This document shows positions 27,906 through 36,532 of a DNA stretch of 42,758 bases, piece after piece. Where the stretch lies: assembly GCA_020630015.1 (NCBI GenBank), contig JAHDCF010000024.1, forward strand, positions 1 to 42,758, given 5' to 3'. The translations under genes were made by a program, and so were the position numbers. Origin of the DNA: Planktomarina sp. Its GTDB lineage: Bacteria; Pseudomonadota; Alphaproteobacteria; Rhodobacterales; Rhodobacteraceae. Positions within the stretch are counted from its first letter, which is position 1, and the number at the start of each line of letters is the position of its first letter. A model generated the notes under the pieces. It ran no database searches, was not told the origin of the DNA, and worked only from the letters and a program-made list of their open reading frames with translations.

Positions 27906-30900
27906 TCATGAACCAGTAACTTCCATTGCCAACATACGCCCTTCGTGCGCTTTCAGGGTCATCCTTGCGGATGGGCCATAGGCGTTCAGGTTGTCGCGCA
28001 GTTCTGGGAACAGGGTCATCAGTTCCTCGAACTGTTCTGGATCCACGGCCTCGGCCCCTTCTTCACCTGGGTGGAAGGATTCAGAGGCAGCGCCCTCGGC
28101 AAAGACGATCTCGTGGGTGTCGAACAAGATGTGGAAATATTCCACCTCGCCGCCTTCATCCACATAGATGGTGTCGCCGTTGACGAAATGTTTCGCCGCA
28201 GACAGAACCTCGAACTCGCCGAACAATGTCTCTGCACGCCAGTCGTTGACCAACATCCGGTGCTGCGGGGATACGCGCAGGTCGCGGGTGTTGCCCAAGG
28301 CGCCGGCCTTAAAGACGATCGGGGCCAACTTGCCAGTTGCAGGCACGGTGCGCTTACCGATCCAGCGGATTGGCTGCAAACCGTTGTCCATGGTGTTGAC
28401 CATGTCGCCGATTTCCAGATCTTCGATCGCGACTTCGCCGCGGTTGGTCGAAATTTGAGTGCCTCGGGCAAAACAAATGATTTGTTCAATATCCTGGAAT
28501 TGTAGGACATCGCCCGTTGGATTACCCAAGCTGTCTTCCATGATGACAGAACCATCTTCGTCATCACCACCCGCATAATTGATGGTGTATTGACCGTTCA
28601 AATCCGACAGATCCAAAACATCGATATCACTGTTGTCAGAGTCTTCGTTCCCAACGATGGTGTCGCTGTCGAAGGTGTCGATATCAAAGGTATCGCTGCC
28701 GAAACCACCGGATGCAAGATCATCACCTGAACCGGTGTTTATATAATCATCTCCGACGCCACCTTTGAGCGTATCTGTATCTGTTCCACCATACAGAACG
28801 TCATTATCAGCATCCCCTAGGATAACGTCATTACCGATACCGCCGTAAATTGTGTCGGCGCCGTCAATGGGCCGATCAATCCCGACCGCACGGTCGCCAC
28901 CGATCAAGCTGTCGTCGCCGGATCCACCATAAATCAGGTCATTGCCGTAATCACCAAGGATGGTGTCGTTTCCTTGTTCGCCTTTCAATGTGTCATCATA
29001 AGTGACGGTATCCGCCGCCGCTGAAGACTGCTGCTGAAGGGCTTCGGAGCTGATCGATTGTGTAAGGGTAGTTGTCGGCTCGATAGGAGAGGCCTCAGAA
29101 ATATCTGTCAGAGGGCCAGACCATGCCGTTAGCTCTTGCTGTGAGGACGTTGATGACGACGAGCCGCTTGCAACGTTACTTGCATCACCGATGATTATGT
29201 CATCGCCAGATCGACCGCAGACCAAATCGTCACCGTCCCCTGCCATGACACTGTCGTCGCCAGACTGGGCATCAACCGTGTCGTTGCCGGTTCCACCGTC
29301 AACAGTGTCAGCACCGTCACCAGAGACAACCATGTCATCCCCGCCATAGGCCAAAATGATGTCATTTTCGTTGAAAGTGCCGCCTACGCCGTCAATGGTA
29401 TCATCGCCGACTACGTCGCCATTCCCGTTGTTCACAGCATCGTTGTATCCATCGGTAATGATGTCATCATTTTCAGAACCGTGTACCGTGGCGTCAGGAC
29501 CTTTTCCATCAATCGTCGCTTCCGCAATAACGTCTTCGAAGTTCGTAAAGGCCAGGGTGTCGCCGTTGGCGAAGAAGATCGTACCATCTTCGCTGTCTTG
29601 CGCAGCACCGCCCGTCGGGGCGAACTGAACCGATGCATCGCCAGAGGCGGCTGTAACGTCCAGAACATCAACGTCACCGTCAGCAACCTGATCATCCGGG
29701 CCGTCTTCGCCGCCATCGATGGTGTCATAAGAGGCTTCTGTGACCACAACGGTATCATTGCCAATTCCACCGTACACCGTATCGTCGCCTGAACCTGCAT
29801 CGATCAAATCATCGCCGCTGCCACCAAGGATGACATCATTACCTTCACCACCGTAAAGGGAATCATCACCCAAACCGGACCCGGTTTTTGTATCTCCGCC
29901 GACCACGGTGTCGTCGTCATCGCCACCGTAGACAATATCGTTTCCGCCATTGCCTTGTACAATATCGTTCCCAGTGCCACCGAAGATCGTGTCAGAACCA
30001 TCATTGACATCGCCGCTAGTGATATTGCCATTCAGCGTGTCGTCACCTGACCCGCCATAGATGTCGTCATTACCGTCAGACCCACTTCCGAAGTCGTCGC
30101 CTTGCCCCCCGTAAATGAGAGCATAGTCGCCGGTGAGACGAATTCCATCGTTTCCTTCGCCACCATATGCGGTGGCATCCCCAGCGTTGTCGCGGATGTC
30201 GTCATCACCTGATCCGCCATATGACAAATCGTTGCCAGCTTCGCCGAAAATGTCATCGCCACCGGTGCCACCGAAGATTATGTCGTCGCCGCTTCCAGCT
30301 TGAATTGTGTCGTTTCCACCTGCACCCAAAATGATGTCATCGTGGTTGCCATCGCCGTCACCGATGATGTCGCCATTGGCTGAGTTCAGGGTATCATCGT
30401 ACCCGTCGCCCATGACCTCAGCGTTGTCATTACCATGAACTGTCCCGTCAGGGCTTGTCGGTGTAATTGTCGCTTCTGCAATCACATTTTCGAAGTTTGT
30501 AAATGCAAGTGTGTCACCGTTCGCAAAGAAGATTGTGCCATCTTCGCTGTCTTGCGCGGCCCCACCCGTTGGGGCGAACTGAACCGATGCGTCACCAGAA
30601 GCCGCTGTCACATCCAGAACGTCAACGTCGCCGTCAGCCACCTGGTCATCGGCACCGTCTTCACCACCGTCGATGATGTCATTGGAAGCCTCAGTCACCG
30701 AAACAGTATCGCTTCCAGTCCCGCCTGAGATATTGTCGTCACCTGAACCAGCATTGATTACGTCATTGCCATCGCCACCATAGACAGAATCGTTCCCTGC
30801 ACCGCCTGTGATCACGTCTTCCCCAGAAGCCCCGAATACAACATCATCACCAGAGCCTGCGTTCATGGTGTCGTTGCCGGTTTCGATGCATGCGTCGCTG

Positions 30901-32381
30901 CCGGCGCCTGCTTCCCCAAGGAAGAGCTCATCAAGGATTACGGATGGGTTGTTTCCCACACCTTGTGTCAAAGGACGGAAACCAATCTGAGTTACGTCCG
31001 TAGTCGGTGTGATATCAACGCTATATTCCGTGTAATTCGTGCCTTGAACGGTGACGTCACCCAAGACTGTTCCTGTGGTTATATCCACGATTTGGAAGCT
31101 GACTGGGATGTCAGAAGGGGTGAACCACTGACCATTCAATTGCTGCGAAGAAATTGCGTTAAAATTTACTGTATAGGTCGTTCCCGCTTGCAACGGGGCA
31201 CCCAAAGTTTGCTGAATACCTTCAGAAGCGCCTGTATTGCCTGACCACATGGTGATATAGCCGGTTCCGTCTGAGGCTGCGTTGCTTGTGTTCCAGCTTT
31301 CGGCTGACGTTCCATCGTCTGCGGCATCGGGCGAACCTGTCCAGTTTGACCAAGCGGTCAGGCCATTTACCCCGTTTGCACTATGCGTTCCGTCTTCAAA
31401 AGAGCCGTTTACCAATAGGTTAGGCCCTACTGTCGAAGAAGCATCTGCACCCAATGTATCGTCGCCAACACCACCTTCTAGGCTATCATCACCAGCACCG
31501 CCATAGACTTGATCGTCACCGACACCGCCGGAAACGGTATCGTTTGCATCCTCTCCTTTTAGGAAGTCGTTGCCAGCATCTCCGAAAACTTCATCTTCGC
31601 CGGATCCACCATAAATGGCGTCGTTTCCGGTTCCGCCATACACTTCGTCAACGCCTTGGCCGGAAGAAATCGTGTCATCTCCTCCTGCTCCGAGAATAAT
31701 ATCGTCGTGTTCACCATCACCATTGCCAATAATGTCGCCATTCGCATTGTTGAGGGTGTCATCATACCCGTCATCCATGACTTCGCCATTGTCATTACCG
31801 TGGACGGTTCCATCTGGTGTTGTGGTATCAACAACGCCCGTAAAAAAGGGTGTTTGGTCGAAGTTTCCGTCAATTGTTGCAGCTGTCGCCGTGTACTCAA
31901 CGTTGGGATTTGGGGGGGTCTCAAACAGAATGAAATAGTTGTCATAGACATTTCCAACACCATCAAGGGCGGAAAGATCAGTTTCGTTTGAGCTGTTGTG
32001 TACAGCAACCGGGTGTCCCAACACCGTGCTGCCATCCGATCCTTGGAACGTAATTGTTGACAAAGAAACAAAATCTTTACCCACAGGAAACGAACCACCA
32101 GAAAAGCTCGTGATGATTTCATTACTATCGTAGGATTGCCCAGGTAAAGTCTGAGAAGGATCAGTTGCCGTAGAATCTTCCATGACCGTGTCATCATCCG
32201 TCCAAGAAATGGTTTCGGATGGTGTGGTGTTTGTCGTCGGAATTCCGATGCCGCCGCCACCGGACACGGGATCAATTGTAAATGTTTGACCGACGTATCC
32301 GGAAACGAAACCAGGTGTCGTCAAACCAAGCTCGTTGAAATCATAAACCGTTGCTGTGTAAGAATTCGTGGGCATACTCAT
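27906..32381 (-). CDS. RTX calcium-binding repeat protein with C-terminal Hint domain, 1491 aa
   Basis: This is a large acidic secreted protein. The N-terminal ~200 residues are unassigned (TATVYDFNELGLTTPGFVSG, then Thr/Ser-rich sequence). From about residue 210 it contains many RTX nonapeptides of GGxGxDxUx type (for example GGAGNDSVYGGDGNDVINAG), which bind calcium after export. A jelly-roll-like insert (about residues 318-494) begins LLVNGSFEDGT. A duplicated module GTVHGN...GYDDTLN.ANGDIIG occurs three times. The last 189 residues (from about 1303) are a Hint_2-type domain: CFARGTQISTNRGEVAIEDL, PIRWIGKRTV, and SPQHRMLVNDW, ending in a conserved acidic tail. There is no N-terminal signal peptide, which fits type I secretion. 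Two starts (32381 and 32375) are possible; AAGG is better spaced for the second. Confidence 0.9.
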   Translation of the reverse strand: MSMPTNSYTATVYDFNELGLTTPGFVSGYVGQTFTIDPVSGGGGIGIPTTNTTPSETISWTDDDTVMEDSTATDPSQTLPGQSYDSNEIITSFSGGSFPVGKDFVSLSTITFQGSDGSTVLGHPVAVHNSSNETDLSALDGVGNVYDNYFILFETPPNPNVEYTATAATIDGNFDQTPFFTGVVDTTTPDGTVHGNDNGEVMDDGYDDTLNNANGDIIGNGDGEHDDIILGAGGDDTISSGQGVDEVYGGTGNDAIYGGSGEDEVFGDAGNDFLKGEDANDTVSGGVGDDQVYGGAGDDSLEGGVGDDTLGADASSTVGPNLLVNGSFEDGTHSANGVNGLTAWSNWTGSPDAADDGTSAESWNTSNAASDGTGYITMWSGNTGASEGIQQTLGAPLQAGTTYTVNFNAISSQQLNGQWFTPSDIPVSFQIVDITTGTVLGDVTVQGTNYTEYSVDITPTTDVTQIGFRPLTQGVGNNPSVILDELFLGEAGAGSDACIETGNDTMNAGSGDDVVFGASGEDVITGGAGNDSVYGGDGNDVINAGSGDDNISGGTGSDTVSVTEASNDIIDGGEDGADDQVADGDVDVLDVTAASGDASVQFAPTGGAAQDSEDGTIFFANGDTLAFTNFENVIAEATITPTSPDGTVHGNDNAEVMGDGYDDTLNSANGDIIGDGDGNHDDIILGAGGNDTIQAGSGDDIIFGGTGGDDIFGEAGNDLSYGGSGDDDIRDNAGDATAYGGEGNDGIRLTGDYALIYGGQGDDFGSGSDGNDDIYGGSGDDTLNGNITSGDVNDGSDTIFGGTGNDIVQGNGGNDIVYGGDDDDTVVGGDTKTGSGLGDDSLYGGEGNDVILGGSGDDLIDAGSGDDTVYGGIGNDTVVVTEASYDTIDGGEDGPDDQVADGDVDVLDVTAASGDASVQFAPTGGAAQDSEDGTIFFANGDTLAFTNFEDVIAEATIDGKGPDATVHGSENDDIITDGYNDAVNNGNGDVVGDDTIDGVGGTFNENDIILAYGGDDMVVSGDGADTVDGGTGNDTVDAQSGDDSVMAGDGDDLVCGRSGDDIIIGDASNVASGSSSSTSSQQELTAWSGPLTDISEASPIEPTTTLTQSISSEALQQQSSAAADTVTYDDTLKGEQGNDTILGDYGNDLIYGGSGDDSLIGGDRAVGIDRPIDGADTIYGGIGNDVILGDADNDVLYGGTDTDTLKGGVGDDYINTGSGDDLASGGFGSDTFDIDTFDSDTIVGNEDSDNSDIDVLDLSDLNGQYTINYAGGDDEDGSVIMEDSLGNPTGDVLQFQDIEQIICFARGTQISTNRGEVAIEDLEIGDMVNTMDNGLQPIRWIGKRTVPATGKLAPIVFKAGALGNTRDLRVSPQHRMLVNDWRAETLFGEFEVLSAAKHFVNGDTIYVDEGGEVEYFHILFDTHEIVFAEGAASESFHPGEEGAEAVDPEQFEELMTLFPELRDNLNAYGPSARMTLKAHEGRMLAMEVTGS
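29470..30720 (-). repeat. Duplicated ~70-residue block within the RTX/Hint gene
   Basis: The stretches at about 29516-29740 and 30470-30695 (954 bases, 318 residues apart) code for almost the same protein: DGGEDG[A/P]DDQVADGD, then DVLDVTAASGDASVQFAPTG, SEDGTIFFANGDTLAFTNFE and VIAEATI. The DNA differs at many third codon positions, so the copies are old but held at protein level. Confidence 0.85.
30900..31430 (-). other. Jelly-roll (carbohydrate-binding-like) domain inserted in the RTX repeats
   Basis: This part of the RTX/Hint gene codes for residues of about 318-494 without RTX nonapeptides. It begins LLVNGSFEDG and continues with GLTAWSNWTGSPD, GYITMWSGNTG, IQQTLGAPLQAGTTYTVNF, QIVDITTGTVLGDVTV and VILDELFLGEAG. 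The order NGSFE, aromatic-rich strand, LQAGTTYTVNF and a terminal VILDELF strand resembles carbohydrate-binding modules of the CBM4/9 or DUF642 kind. Binding to a glycan is plausible, not shown. Confidence 0.55.
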
Positions 32382-32659
32382 AACCTTTTCTCAATTTGAG
32401 ACCTCGCTAGAGCGGCCGATGATATGAATTCAAATTCCTGAATTCGCTAATCGAAATAAACTTAGAATTCCGACTTTAGGTACAGAAAATAGGCGAAATT
32501 CCGCCACAATTCTGGCGATCTTCCGCCTATCTTTTTGCAGTTTCGGGGAAGTTTTTTAAAAAAGTTTCACATTTGATTTCGAGGTTTCACGTCGAATTCG
32601 AATCATGAGGTGAGGGATAAAAAATCAATTATTACAATAGGATAACGATTTTTAGTGCC
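32382..32659. other. Intergenic region upstream of the RTX/Hint gene
   Basis: This stretch of about 280 bases holds no gene. It contains the twin dyads, a short AT palindrome (TTTTTTAAAAAA) near 32552, and, close to the RTX start, an inverted repeat TCTCAA-A-TTGAGA on the coding strand. A promoter for the RTX gene is expected here, but I see no convincing -35/-10 pair. Confidence 0.6.
32490..32529. promoter_or_regulatory. Twin GGCG-N6-CGCC dyads upstream of the RTX/Hint gene
   Basis: Two dyads, GGCGAAATTCCGCC (32492-32505) and GGCGATCTTCCGCC (32514-32527), lie 22 bases apart, about two helical turns. The outer TAGGCG (32490-32495) and CGCCTA (32524-32529) also mirror each other, and the space between them contains CGCCA-N6-TGGCG. 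They lie about 110-150 bases upstream of the RTX start, in the gap before the IclR-type gene. The same dyad occurs upstream of the second RTX gene. They are probably operator sites. Confidence 0.6.
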
Positions 32660-33490
32660 TCAAGAGGCGAATTTTGCAAGCTGAGAGCCGGAACACGCAG
32701 CAAGGACATCTAATTTGGATGACATTTCTGCTGCACGGTCAAATAAGGCATCGAAATTACCCTGCTTTGGATTGCGCATTTCGATGGTGACACAAACGTC
32801 AAATGCATCATCTAATCTTAAGTATTTCAAAAAATGGGATGGCGACAGATCCAGATAGTAAGGAGCCCGCCGGATCAAGTGCAACTCTGCATCCAACTGC
32901 TTTGCAATTGCTGTTACATCTGGTTCCGGCAAGACACGTTGAATGTGTGCCTCCAAATTACGCAATCTTTGGTTTTTTGGAAGTTGCGTCAGTATAACAT
33001 GCGCTTGCGGTGAAAATTTGAAGCAATGTGATTTTTCAAGTTTGACGTTTACCTTCGTTGAATCCAGATCCGAAATTAATCCCAAGCTTGTTAGAGAGCT
33101 AAGGGTAATGTGAAAGATCTTTTCATCGGCGATTTCGTCGATGAAAGGTTTCAAAATGGCCAATTCAGTTGGATAGTATTTGGCATTTGAAAATTCCATA
33201 TCCAGCTTGCTGGAAAGCAACATTTTGTTTGAATTCAGTTGTACCTCAACCCAACCGCTTTCCTTCAACTGTTTGCAAATCCGAAAAACGCTTGATTTGG
33301 TAAATCCAGATTGAGCCACAATTTCATCTGAGCTTAGGGGGCCATACCCTCCAAGAATTTCAACGACCCTCAGAACTTTCGAAAAATGTTGCAAAGCTTC
33401 ACCTACTTTAACGAACGCGATTTCGATAAACGAACAGCCCGAGGGTAAGAAACTTTTCAGTTCGCTTATCGAATTGTTGGTATGTCTCAT
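32660..33490 (-). CDS. IclR-like transcriptional regulator
   Basis: The helix-turn-helix lies at about residues 36-80 (SKVLRVVEILGGYGPLSSDEIVAQSGFTKSSVFRICKQLKESGWVEV), the pattern of IclR DNA-binding domains (K-x-x-x-[VL]-x-x-x-L, then S-x-x-E-[IL], then S-x-x-[FY]-R). The rest would be the effector domain, but it lacks strong IclR C-terminal motifs, so the ligand is unknown. The first 30 residues before the HTH are unusual and the ATG at 33490 has no ribosome-binding site; a TTG after AGGTGAAGCT (near 33400) is a possible real start. It lies 280 bases upstream of the RTX/Hint gene on the same strand and is a candidate regulator of it. Confidence 0.7.
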   Translation of the reverse strand: MRHTNNSISELKSFLPSGCSFIEIAFVKVGEALQHFSKVLRVVEILGGYGPLSSDEIVAQSGFTKSSVFRICKQLKESGWVEVQLNSNKMLLSSKLDMEFSNAKYYPTELAILKPFIDEIADEKIFHITLSSLTSLGLISDLDSTKVNVKLEKSHCFKFSPQAHVILTQLPKNQRLRNLEAHIQRVLPEPDVTAIAKQLDAELHLIRRAPYYLDLSPSHFLKYLRLDDAFDVCVTIEMRNPKQGNFDALFDRAAEMSSKLDVLAACSGSQLAKFAS

Positions 33491-33868
33491 TCGAGGGTGG
33501 GCAAAACCATAGTTTCAAGGTTTTATGGTGTTAAGAATATGTGCGCCTTAAGTATGAAAAGTGGCTCATATCCCTGCGTTTTTTGAAGAAATTACAAGAA
33601 TTTCAGGGTTCGGGAAATGGCATTAATGTGGTGGGGTTCGCTTCGGGTGAAATGACATTTTGCTTCGCTGTTCCGTAAAAATCTTTCAATAGTTCAGTTG
33701 TTTAGGTGCACTTGTGCCAAGCGTTTTTTGGAACGGTGATCTTAATCGTCGCAAAATTCCTCCATTCTTCATACGGCACTCGTCAGCGTGTTTAAAAATT
33801 TACCATTTGATAAAAATTTTAACTCTGTTTAGAGTTTCCATAGTTATAGGATGGCTAAGGACGCGACG
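33491..33868. other. Intergenic region between the regulator and preT
   Basis: I see no gene here; short open frames overlap preT or lack start signals. The only clear structure is the inverted repeat AACTCT-GTTT-AGAGTT at 33821-33836, about 35 bases before the preT start, in an AT-rich stretch that probably includes the preT promoter. Confidence 0.5.
33821..33836 (+). promoter_or_regulatory. Inverted repeat AACTCT-GTTT-AGAGTT upstream of preT
   Basis: Perfect six-base arms with a four-base loop, in an AT-rich stretch 33 bases upstream of the likely preT start. It could be an operator or a short RNA hairpin in the leader. Confidence 0.35.
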
Positions 33869-35203
33869 ATGGCAGACGGAACCTTTCAAACGGGATTACA
33901 TTCAGGGCGATTGGATGCAGAGGTTTTAGAAGAAAACTTCAGCGATCTTCATCCACCTTTGTCTGGACATGAGGCGCTTGTCGCCGCAGATCGATGCTAT
34001 TTTTGCCACGATGCGCCATGCATCACTGCGTGTCCGACGGATATCGATATCCCGCTTTTTATTCGCCAGATAGCCACCGGAACACCAGAGGCTGCTGCCA
34101 AAACAATATTTGATCAGAACATCTTGGGTGGGATGTGCGCGCGTGTTTGCCCCACCGAAACCTTGTGCGAAGAGGCATGTGTACGGGAAGCAGCAGAGGG
34201 CAAGCCCGTAACGATCGGCCAATTGCAGCGATATGCGACAGATACCGTTATGGCAGCAGGAAATCATCCGTATGTTCGATCTGCCCAAACAGGAAAGCGG
34301 GTTGCCGTTGTCGGGGCAGGTCCAGCAGGGTTGGCCTGTGCGCATCGTTTGGCATTGAATGGCCATGATGTGAAAATATTTGAGGCACGTCCGAAGGGGG
34401 GTGGGCTGAACGAATTTGGAATTGCGGCATACAAATCCGTGGATGGTTTTGCACAAGCCGAACTGGAATGGTTGTTGTCTATTGGTGGGATTGAATTGGA
34501 ATATAACACCGCTTTGGGGCAGGGGATTGATCTTGCATCCCTGTCTTCGGGGTTTGACGCGGTTTTTCTCGGCATGGGGTTGGGTGGTGTAAATTCCCTT
34601 GGGATTGATGGGGATGATCTGAACAACGTAGAAAATGCCGTTGATTTTATCGCGAATTTGCGACAGTCGAATGACCTCTCGTCCATTCCAATCGGTCGTC
34701 ATGTGGTTGTCATCGGCGGGGGTATGACCGCGGTAGATGCCGCTGTGCAGGCCAAATTGTTGGGCGCGTTGGAAGTGACAATGGTTTATCGCCGGGGGCG
34801 TGATGCGATGTCTGCCAGTGTTTTCGAACAAGATCTGGCCGCCTCGAAAGGTGTGCGTATCATTACCAATGCTCAGCCCGTCGCAGTGATTGGTGAAGAT
34901 TCCGTCACCGCTGTGACATTCGAATTTACTGAAACGTCATCGGGCAATCTAAAGGGAACGGGGGAAACGTTTGATCTTCAGGCAGATCAGGTTTTTCGCG
35001 CCATTGGGCAAACTTTCGATGATGCCAAACTTGGGTTGGTGTTAGAGGGTCGCAAAATCGCTGTGGATGCTAATGGCCGTACATCACAACCCGGAATTTG
35101 GGCCGGAGGAGATTGCGCCGCAGGAGGCGATGATTTGACAGTGACTGCTGTTGCCGAAGGGCGGGATGCCGCCGAGAATATTCATCAAGCGCTCAGCGCT
35201 TAA
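33869..35203 (+). CDS. preT: NAD-dependent dihydropyrimidine dehydrogenase subunit PreT
   Basis: PreT is the flavin/iron-sulfur electron-input subunit of bacterial dihydropyrimidine dehydrogenase, which with PreA reduces uracil and thymine. The N-terminal part has the cysteine clusters CYFCHDAPCITACPTDI and GMCARVCPTETLCEEAC; then the FAD loop VAVVGAGPAGLACAHRLA, the NAD(P) loop HVVVIGGGMTAVDAAVQAK, and the C-terminal FAD block IWAGGDCAAGGDDLTVTAVAEGR. The ATG at 33869 follows AAGGACGCGACG; an ATG at 33851 is in frame but its AGG is too close. It is followed after 15 bases by preA, so they form one operon. Confidence 0.93.
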   Translation: MADGTFQTGLHSGRLDAEVLEENFSDLHPPLSGHEALVAADRCYFCHDAPCITACPTDIDIPLFIRQIATGTPEAAAKTIFDQNILGGMCARVCPTETLCEEACVREAAEGKPVTIGQLQRYATDTVMAAGNHPYVRSAQTGKRVAVVGAGPAGLACAHRLALNGHDVKIFEARPKGGGLNEFGIAAYKSVDGFAQAELEWLLSIGGIELEYNTALGQGIDLASLSSGFDAVFLGMGLGGVNSLGIDGDDLNNVENAVDFIANLRQSNDLSSIPIGRHVVVIGGGMTAVDAAVQAKLLGALEVTMVYRRGRDAMSASVFEQDLAASKGVRIITNAQPVAVIGEDSVTAVTFEFTETSSGNLKGTGETFDLQADQVFRAIGQTFDDAKLGLVLEGRKIAVDANGRTSQPGIWAGGDCAAGGDDLTVTAVAEGRDAAENIHQALSA

Positions 35204-35218
35204 GCGAAAGGGACCGCA

Positions 35219-36523
35219 ATGGCAGACCTGACCAGCAATTTCATTGGAATCAAATCCCCAAATCCTTTTTGGTTGGCTTCGGCCCCACCAACTGACAAAG
35301 AATATAACGTTCGGCGCGCGTTCGAGGCCGGATGGGGTGGTGTGGTTTGGAAAACCTTAGGTGAAGATGGCCCCCCGATCGTAAACGTAAACGGACCGCG
35401 GTATGGGGCAATCTGGGGTGCCGATCGGCGATTGTTGGGTTTAAACAACATCGAGTTGATCACCGACCGGCCGCTCGAAGTGAATTTACGGGAAATAAAG
35501 TCAGTCAAGAAAGACTATCCCGACCGGGCGGTGGTCGTTTCGTTGATGGTTCCCTGTGAAGAAGCCGCGTGGAAAAAGATTTTACCTTTGGTCGAAGAAA
35601 CCGGAGCTGACGGGGTTGAATTGAATTTCGGTTGCCCACACGGCATGAGCGAGCGTGGCATGGGGTCTGCTGTTGGGCAGGTACCGGAATATATCGAAAT
35701 GGTAACCCGGTGGGTGAAGGCCAATTCACGCATGCCTTGTATTGTGAAGTTGACCCCAAATATTACCGATATTAGGCGCCCGGCAGAGGCGGCCCATGCA
35801 GGTGGTGCAGATGCAGTAAGTTTGATCAATACGATCAATTCCATTGTTTCAGTGGATTTGGATCTGTTCGCGCCGCAACCGACCATTGGCACCAAAGGCG
35901 CGCATGGCGGATATTGTGGACCCGCGGTTAAGCCCATCGCTTTGAATATGGTTGCAGAAATTGCTCGTAACCAACTGACAGCAGATCTGCCGATTTCTGG
36001 AATTGGTGGTATCACCACATGGCGTGATGCGGCTGAATTCATGGCATTGGGGGCTGGAAACGTGCAGGTGTGCACAGCGGCCATGACATATGGCTTTAAG
36101 ATCGTTGAAGAAATGATCTCTGGTCTGTCACAATGGATGGATGAAAAGGCCCTGACCGACACAGCACAAATTGTGGGGCGCGCCGTGCCCAACTGCTCTG
36201 ATTGGCAAAACCTGAACCTGAATTATGTGGCCAAAGCCAAAATCGATCAGGATAAATGTATTAATTGTGGTCGGTGTTATGCGGCCTGCGAAGATACCTC
36301 TCATCAAGCGATTGCAATGTCTGAAGACCGAACCTTTTCTGTCATCGACGAAGAATGCGTGGCCTGCAACCTTTGTGTGAATGTTTGCCCAGTGGAAGAC
36401 TGCATCACGATGGAGCCAATGAAACCGGGATCGGTTGATCCTAGAACTGGTAAAACGGTGCAAGACACCCATGGGGATTGGACCACCCACCCCAATAATC
36501 CTGGGTCAGTCGCCGCTGAATAA
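35219..36523 (+). CDS. preA: NAD-dependent dihydropyrimidine dehydrogenase subunit PreA
   Basis: This is the FMN-containing catalytic subunit for pyrimidine reduction, working with PreT. The FMN-barrel part shows WLASAPPTDKEYNVRRAFEAGWGGVVWKTLG near the N-terminus, VELNFGCPHGMSERGMGSAVGQ, CIVKLTPNITDI, YCGPAVKPIALN and SGIGGITTWRDAAEFMALGA. The C-terminal ferredoxin part has two [4Fe-4S] motifs, CINCGRCYAACEDTSHQA and CVACNLCVNVCPVEDC. The length of 434 residues is near that of E. coli PreA (411) with a short C-terminal tail. The usual partner enzymes (dihydropyrimidinase, beta-ureidopropionase) are not in this window. Confidence 0.94.
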   Translation: MADLTSNFIGIKSPNPFWLASAPPTDKEYNVRRAFEAGWGGVVWKTLGEDGPPIVNVNGPRYGAIWGADRRLLGLNNIELITDRPLEVNLREIKSVKKDYPDRAVVVSLMVPCEEAAWKKILPLVEETGADGVELNFGCPHGMSERGMGSAVGQVPEYIEMVTRWVKANSRMPCIVKLTPNITDIRRPAEAAHAGGADAVSLINTINSIVSVDLDLFAPQPTIGTKGAHGGYCGPAVKPIALNMVAEIARNQLTADLPISGIGGITTWRDAAEFMALGAGNVQVCTAAMTYGFKIVEEMISGLSQWMDEKALTDTAQIVGRAVPNCSDWQNLNLNYVAKAKIDQDKCINCGRCYAACEDTSHQAIAMSEDRTFSVIDEECVACNLCVNVCPVEDCITMEPMKPGSVDPRTGKTVQDTHGDWTTHPNNPGSVAAE

Positions 36524-36532
36524 TTCAAATCG

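Noticed and set aside
28500-31700. Regular short repeats that could suggest a CRISPR array
   Set aside because: The repeats are codons of RTX nonapeptides in an open frame, without constant spacers.
33714-33929. Plus-strand open frame of 71 residues before preT
   Set aside because: It overlaps the start of preT in another frame and has no ribosome-binding site.
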